A stretch of 64,000 bases of DNA. Origin: Plumapathes pennacea. Its lineage: Eukaryota; Cnidaria; Anthozoa; Antipatharia; Myriopathidae. Each line of letters starts with the position of its first letter. Positions within the stretch are counted from its first letter, which is position 1. Both the position numbers and the translations under genes were made by a program. The notes beneath the pieces were generated by a model. That model ran no database searches. It saw only the letters and a list, made by a program, of their open reading frames with translations, and was not told the DNA's origin. Location of the stretch: positions 19,376,831 to 19,440,830 of the forward strand of contig OZ038465.1 in assembly GCA_964036295.1 (NCBI GenBank). Reading direction: 5' to 3'. This document shows positions 57,461-64,000 of this stretch, piece after piece.

Positions 57461-59768
57461 GGCAACATATCGTGATGTAACGTTTGTTTTCTGCGCAGAT
57501 AGTAATGTTTTAATGAACAGCCACTCTGTGTTAATATAAGAACAGTTATCCGGGGTTTCACTACGATTTTAGAGGTTACCCATGTATTAAACTAAAGAAA
57601 ATATTTAACAGAAAATGTGAAATTTCATGCATTTATTATAAGGCGGCACCATATCGTGATGTGACGTTTGTTTTCTGCGCAGATAGTAATGTTTTAATCA
57701 ACAGCCACTCTGTGTTAATATAAGAACAGTTATCCGGGGTTTCACTAAGATTTTAGAGGTTACCCATGATTACCCATGTATTAAACTAAAGAAAATATTT
57801 AACAGAAATTGTGAAATTTCATGCATCTATTATAAGGCGGCACCATGAAGTAATGTTACGTTTGTTTTCTGTGCAGAAAGTAATGTTATAATCAACAGCC
57901 ACTCTGTGTTAATATAAGAACAGTTATCCGGGGTTTCACTAAGATTTTAGAGGTTACCCACGATTACCCTTGTATTAAACTAAAGAAAATATTTAACAGA
58001 AATTGTGAAATTTCATGTATGTATTATAAGGCGGCACCATGACGTATTGTGACGTTTGTTTTCTGCGCAGATAGCAATGTTTTAATCAACAACCACTCTG
58101 TGTTAATATAAGAACAGTTATCCGGGGTTTCACTAAGATTTTAGAGGTTACCCATGATTACCCATGTATCAAACTAAAGAAAATATTTAACAGAAATTGT
58201 GAAATTTCATGCATCTATTATAAGGCGGCACCATGAAATAATGTTACGTTTGTTTTCTGTGCAGATAGTAATGTTATAATCAACAACCACTCTGTGTTAA
58301 TATAAGAACAGTTATCCGGGGTTTCACTACGATTCTAGAGGTTACCCACGATTACCCTTGTATTAAACTAAAGAAAATATTTAACAGAAATTGTGAAATT
58401 TCATGCATGTATTATAAGGCGGCACCATGACGTATTGTGACGTTTGTTTTCTGCGCAGATAGTAATGTTTTAATCAACAACCACTCTGTGTTAATATAAG
58501 AACAGTTATCCGGGGTTTCACTACGATTTTAGAGGTTACCCATGATTACCCATGTATTAAAGTAAAGAAAATATTTAACAGAAATTGTGAAATTTCATGC
58601 ATCTATTATAAAGCGGCAACATATCGTGATGTAACGTTTGTTTTCTGCGCAAATAGTAATGTTTTAATCAACAGCCACTCTGTGTTAATATAAGAACAGT
58701 TATCCGGGGTTTCACTACGATTTTAGAGGTTACCCATGTATTAAACTAAAGAAAATATTTAACAGAAATTGTGAAATTTCATGCATTTATTATAAGGCGG
58801 CACCATATCGTGATGTGACGTTTGTTTTCTGCGCAGATAGTAATGTTTTAATCAACAGCCACTCTGTGTTAATATAAGAACAGTTATCCGGGGTTTCACT
58901 AAGATTTTAGAGGTTACCCATGATTACCCATGTATTAAACTAAAGAAAATATTTAACAGAAATTGTGAAATTTCATGCATCTATTATAAGGCGGCACCAT
59001 GAAGTAATGTTACGTTTGTTTTCTGTGCAGATAGTAATGTTATAATCAACAGCCACTCTGTGTTAATATAAGAACAGTTATCCGGGGTTTCACTAAGATT
59101 TTAGAGGTTACCCACGATTACCCTTGTATTAAACTAAAGAAAATATTTAACAGAAATTGTTAAATTTCATGTATGTATTATAAGGCGGCACCATGACGTA
59201 TTGTGACGTTTGTTTTCTGCGCAGATAGTAATGTTTTAATCAACAACCACTCTGTGTTAATATAAGAACAGTTATCCGGGGTTTCACTAAGATTTTAGAG
59301 GTTACCCATGATTACCCACGTATTAAACTAAAGAAAATATTTAACAGAAATTGTGAAATTTCATGCATCTATTATAAGGCGGCACCATGAAGTAATGTTA
59401 CGTTTGTTTTCTGTGCAGATAGTAATGTTATAATCAACAACCACTCTGTGTTAATATAAGAACAGTTATCCGGGGTTTCACTAAGATTCTAGAGGTTACC
59501 CACGATTACCCTTGTATTAAACTAAAGAAAATATTTAACAGAAATTGTGAAATTTCATGCATCTATTATAAGGCGGCACCATGACGTATTGTGACGTTTG
59601 TTTTCTGCGCAGATAGTAATGTTTTAATCAACAACCACTCTGTGTTAATATAAGAACAGTTATCCGGGGTTTCACTACGATTTTAGAGGTTACCCATGAT
59701 TACCCATGTATTAAACTAAAAAAAATATTTAACAGAAATTGTGAAATTTCATGCATCTATTATAAGGC
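57461..59768. repeat. Hexamer higher-order repeat, two tandem copies
   Basis: GGCAACATATCGTGATGTAA marks monomer 1 at 57461 and 58615, exactly 1154 bases apart (6 x 194 minus the shared 10-bp deletion). The next equivalent position is 59769. Class order in both copies: CAACATATC (with short end), ATATCGTG, GAAGTAATG or GAAATAATG, GACGTATTG, GAAGTAATG or GAAATAATG, GACGTATTG. Both first monomers also share an AAGCGGC variant. Confidence 0.88.
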
Positions 59769-60339
59769 GGCACCATATCGTGATGTGACGTTTGTTTTGT
59801 GCGCAGATAGTAATGTTTTAATCAACAGCCACTCTGTGTTAATATAAGAACAGTTATTCGGAGTTTCATTACGATTTTAGAGGTTACCCATGATTACCGA
59901 TGTATTAAATTAAAGAAAATATTTAACAGAAATTGTGAAATTTCATGCATCTAATATAAGGCGGAAACATATCGTGATGTAACGTTTGTTTTCTGCGCAG
60001 ATAGTAATGTTTTAATCAACAGCCACTCTGTGTTAATATAAGAACAGTTATCCGGGGTTTCACTACGATTTTAGAGGTTACCCATGTATTAAACTAAAGA
60101 AAATATTTAACAGAAATTGTGAAATTTCATGCATCTATTATAAGGCGGCACCATATCGTGATGTGACGTTTGTTTTCTGCGCAGATGGTAATGTTTTAAT
60201 CAACAGCCACTCTTTGTTAATATAAGAAAAGTTATCCGGGGTTTCACTACGATTTTAGAGGTTACCCATGATTACCCATGTATTAAACTAAAGAAAATAT
60301 TTAACAGAAATTGTGAAATTTCATGCATCTATTATAAGG

Positions 60340-63300
60340 CGGCACCATGAAGTAATGTTACGTTTGTTTTCTGTGCAGATAGTAATGTTTTAATCAACAG
60401 CCACTCTGTGTTAATATAAGAACAGTTATCCGGGGTTTCACTAATATTTTAGAGGTTACCCATGATTACCCATGTATCAAACTAAAGAAAATATTTAACA
60501 GAAATTGTGAAATTTCATGCATCTATTATAAGGCGGCACCATATCTTGATGTGACGCTTGTTTTCTGTGCAGATAGTACTGTTTTAATCAACAGCCACTC
60601 TGTGTTAATATAAGAACAGTTATCCGGGGTTTCACTAAGATTTTAGAGGTTACCCACGATTACCCTTGTATTAAACTAAAGAAAATATTTAACAGAATTT
60701 GTGAAATTTCATGCATGTATTATAAGGCGGCACCATGACGTATTGTGACGTTTGTTTTCTGTGCAGATAGTAATGTTATAATCAACAGCCACTCTGTGTT
60801 AATATAAGAACAGTTATCCGGGGTTTCATTACGATTTTAGAGGATACCCATGATTACCCATGTATTAAACTAAAGAAAATATTTAACAGAAGTTGTGAAA
60901 TTTCATGCGTCTATAATAAGGCGGCAGCATGTCGTGATGTGACGTTTGTTTTCTGCGCAGATAGTAATGTTTTAATCAACAGCCACTCTGTGTTAATATT
61001 AGAACAGTTATCTGGGGTTTCACTACGATTTTAGAGGTTACCCATGATTACCCATGTATTAAACTAAAAAAAATATTTAACAGAAAATGTGAAATTTCAT
61101 GCATCTATTATAAGGCGGCACCATGAAGTAATGTTACGTTTGTTTTCTATGCAGATAGTAATGTTATAATCAACAGCCACTCTGTGTTAATATAAGAACA
61201 GTTATCCGGGGTTTCACTAATATTTTAGAGGTTACCCATGATTACCCATGTATCAAACTAAAGAAAATATTTAACAGAAATTGTGAAATTTCATGCATCT
61301 ATTATAAGGCGGCACCATATCGTGATGTGACGCTTGTTTTCTGCGCAGATAATAATGTTTTAATCAACAACCACTCTGTGTTAATATAAGAACAGTTATC
61401 CGGGGTTTCACTACGATTTTAGAGGTTACCCATGATTACCCATGTATTAAACTAAAGAAAATAATCAACAGAATTTGTGAAATTTCATGCATTTATTATA
61501 AGGCGGCACCATATCGTGATGTGACGTTTGTTTTCTGCGCAGATAGTAATGTTTTAATCAACAGCCACTCTGTGTTAATATAAGAACAGTTATCCGGGGT
61601 TTACTAAGATTTTAGAGGTTACCCATGATTACCCATGTATTAAACTAAAGAAAATATTTAACAGAAATTGTGAAATTTCATGCATCTATTATAAGGCGGC
61701 AACATATCGTGATGTGACGTTTGTTTTCTGCGCAGATAGTTATGTTTTAATCAACAGCCACTCTGTGTTAATATAAGAACAGTTATCCGGGGTTTCACTA
61801 CGATTTTAGAGGTTACCCATGATTACCCATGTATTAAACTAAAGAAAATATTTAACAGAAATTGTGAAATTTCATGCATCTATTATAAGGCGGCACCATG
61901 AAGTAATGTTACGTTTGTTTTCTGTGCAGATAGTAATGTTTTAATCAACAGCCACTCTGTGTTAATATAAGAACAGTTATCCGGGGTTTCACTAAGATTT
62001 TAGAGGTTACCCATGATTACCCATGTATCAAACTAAAGAAATTATTTAACAGAAATTGTGAAATTTCATGCATCTATTATAAGGCGGCACCATATCGTGA
62101 TGTGACGTTTGTTTTCTGCTCAGATAGTAATGTTTTAATCAACAGCCACTCTGTGCTAATATAAGAACAGTTATCCGGGGTTTCACTAAGATTTTAGAGG
62201 TTACCCACGATTACCCTTGTATTAAACTAAAGAAAATATTTAACAGAAATTGTGAAATTTCATGCATGTATTATAAGGCGGCACCATGACGTATTGTGAC
62301 GTTTGTTTTCTGTGCAGATAGTAATGTTATAATCAACAGCCACTCTGTGTTAATATAAGAACAGTTATCCGGGGTTTCACTACGATTTTAGAGGATACCC
62401 ATGATTACCCATGTATTAAACTAAAGAAAATATTTAACAGAAGTTGTGAATTTTCATGCGTCTATAATAAGGCGGCACCATGTCGTGATGTGACGTTTGT
62501 TTTCTGTGCAGATAGTAATGTTTTAATCAACAGCCACTCTGTGTTAATATAAGAACAGTTATCCGGGGTTTAACTAAGATTTTAGAGGTTACCCATGTTT
62601 ACCCATGTTTACCCATGTATCAAACTAAAGAAAATATTTAACAGAAATTGTGAAATTTCATGCATCTATTATAAGGCGGCACCATATCGTGATGTGACGT
62701 TTGTTTTCTGCGCAGATAGTAATGTTTTAATCAACAGCCACTCTGTGTTAATATAAGAACAGTTATCCGGGGTTTCACTAAGATTTTAGAGGTTACCCAC
62801 GATTACCCTTGTATTAAACTAAAGAAAATATTTAACAGAAATTGTGAAATTTCATGCATGTATTATAAGGCGGCACCATGACGTATTGTGACGTTTGTTT
62901 TCTGTGCAGATAGTAATGTTATAATCAACAGCCACTCTGTGTTAATATAAGAACAGTTATCCGGGGTTTCACTACGATTTTAGAGGATACCCATGATTAC
63001 CTATGTATTAAACTAAAGAAAATATTTAACAGAAGTTGTGAAATTTCATGCGTCTATAATAAGGCGGCACCATGTCGTGATGTGACGTTTGTTTTCTGCG
63101 CAGATAGTAATGTTTTAATCAACAGCCACTCTGTGTTAATATAAGAACAGTTATCCGGGGTTTCACTACGAATTTAGAGGTTACCCATGATTACCCATGT
63201 ATTAAACTAAAGAAAATATTTAACAGAAATTGTGAAATTTCATGCATTTATTATAAGGCGGCACCATGAAGTAATGTTACGTTTGTTTTCTGTGCAGATA

Positions 63301-63900
63301 GTAATGTTATAATCATTAGCCACTCTGTGTTAATATAAGAACAGTTATCCGGGGCTCACTAATATTTTAGAGGTTACCCATGATTACCCATGTATCAAAC
63401 TAAAGAAAATATTTAACAGAAATTGTGAAATTTCATGCATCTATTATAAGGCGGCACCATATCGTGATGTGACGTTTGTTTTCTGTGCAGATAGTAATGT
63501 TTTAATCAACAGCCACTCTGTGTTAATATAAGAACAGTTATCCGGGGTTTCACTAAGATTTTAGAGGTTACCCACGATTACCCTTGTATTAAACTAAAGA
63601 AAATATTTAACAGAAATTATGAAATTTCATGCATGTATTATAAGGCGGCACCATGACGTATTGTGACGTCTGTTTTCTGTGCAGATAGTAATGTTATAAT
63701 CAACAGCCACTCTGTGTTAATATAAGAACAGTTATCCGGGGTTTCACTACGATTTTAGAAGTTACCCATGATTACCCATGTTTTAAACTAAAAAAAATAT
63801 TTAACAGAAATTGTGAAATTTCATGCGTCTATAATAAGGCGGCACCATGTCGTGATGTGACGTTTGTTTTCTGCGCAGATAGTAATGTTTTAATCAACAG
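60340..63900. repeat. Tetramer-based higher-order repeats
   Basis: The class order GAAGTAATG, ATATCGTG, GACGTATTG, GTCGTG repeats. The marker GCGTCTATAATAAGG lies at about 60907, 62458, 63050 and 63825; spacings are 1551 (8 monomers), 592 (3 monomers plus a 10-bp insertion) and 775 (4 monomers). Confidence 0.8.
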
Positions 63901-64000
63901 CCATTCTGTGTTAATATAAGAACAGTTATCCGGGGTTTCACTACGATTTTAGAGGTTACCCATGATTACCCATGTATCAAACTAAAAAAACTATTTAACA

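Larger units (their letters stand above)
46620..64000 (+). repeat. Segmental repeat unit C (continues beyond the window)
   Basis: Third copy of the large unit. Order: edge monomers, shared 5' flank (about 46700-47655), LINE family II (47656-50499, split by a Tc1-like TIR element), block C1 (about 50500-52790), block C2 (about 52790-54472) and satellite array 3, which runs to the window end. Confidence 0.85.
54473..64000. repeat. 194-bp satellite, array 3 (about 49 monomers, open-ended)
   Basis: About 49 head-to-tail monomers at 194-bp spacing (for example GGTT starts at 54674 and 54868) without interruption to the window end. Monomer classes are told apart by the segment after GGCGGCACC: ATATCGTGATGTGACG, ATGAAGTAATGTTACG, ATGACGTATTGTGACG and ATGTCGTGATGTGACG. 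Classes recur in fixed order, giving higher-order repeats. Monomers lacking 10 bp at the GGTTACCC end recur at 55850, 57580, 58735 and 60085. Confidence 0.98.

Noticed and set aside
30606-64000. Regular repeats as a CRISPR array
   Set aside because: The 194-bp units are contiguous, with no unique spacers, in clearly eukaryotic DNA.
54473-64000. CENP-B box in the satellite monomer
   Set aside because: No sequence close to the TTCGNNNNANNCGGG consensus was seen in the monomer. A centromeric role cannot be claimed on that ground.

Overview
This is animal nuclear DNA dominated by mobile and tandem-repeat sequence. Intron-type splice signals, a BEL/Pao retrotransposon, two families of non-LTR retrotransposon, Helitrons, several fold-back or TIR elements and a large satellite all point to an invertebrate metazoan. 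An anthozoan cnidarian (coral or anemone) is my best guess from the style of the repeats, but nothing in the window proves it. Only two long open reading frames look functional: an 18-finger C2H2 zinc-finger gene (7865-9424, +) and a complete BEL/Pao Gag-Pol polyprotein (14799-20210, -).

Layout. Positions 1-2784 hold no recognisable gene. A 1.3 kb fold-back palindrome whose two ends are themselves hairpins lies at 2785-4085, flanked by TTAA, with another hairpin MITE just after it. A candidate untranslated first exon (to 5538), a TIR element carrying a 32-bp minisatellite (5788-6175) and a presumed intron lead to the zinc-finger coding exon. Its 3' UTR ends in an AATAAA followed by a 23-nt A tract. 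Next come a TA-flanked Tc1/pogo-like element (11323-12370) and a 61-bp minisatellite (about 12985-13705).

From 13715 to 23313 there is a nested stack. A repeated 'block' is split by a 5'-truncated LINE. The LINE is split by an intact BEL/Pao element (194-bp LTRs that look identical, 5-bp target duplication GTCAT) and by a G/C-run-rich element. A zone of decayed exon-like modules follows (24972-25948).

From about 26040 to the end of the window a large segmental unit is repeated three times (A, B, C). Each unit has a shared 5' flank, two paralogous blocks with exon-like modules, and then an array of a 194-bp satellite. The arrays hold about 21, 9 and at least 49 monomers; the last runs off the window and shows hexamer and tetramer higher-order repeats. 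Units B and C share a LINE that unit A lacks. Unit B's LINE holds a Helitron and unit C's LINE holds a Tc1-like TIR element, so each paralogue supplies the other's empty site. A second Helitron sits at the A/B junction. One tract of about 1.4 kb is nearly identical between A and B, against the grouping given by the LINE, which suggests gene conversion or unequal exchange.

There is no operon logic here. What the window mainly records is the insertion, duplication and homogenisation history of a repeat-rich, possibly heterochromatic locus next to a zinc-finger gene.
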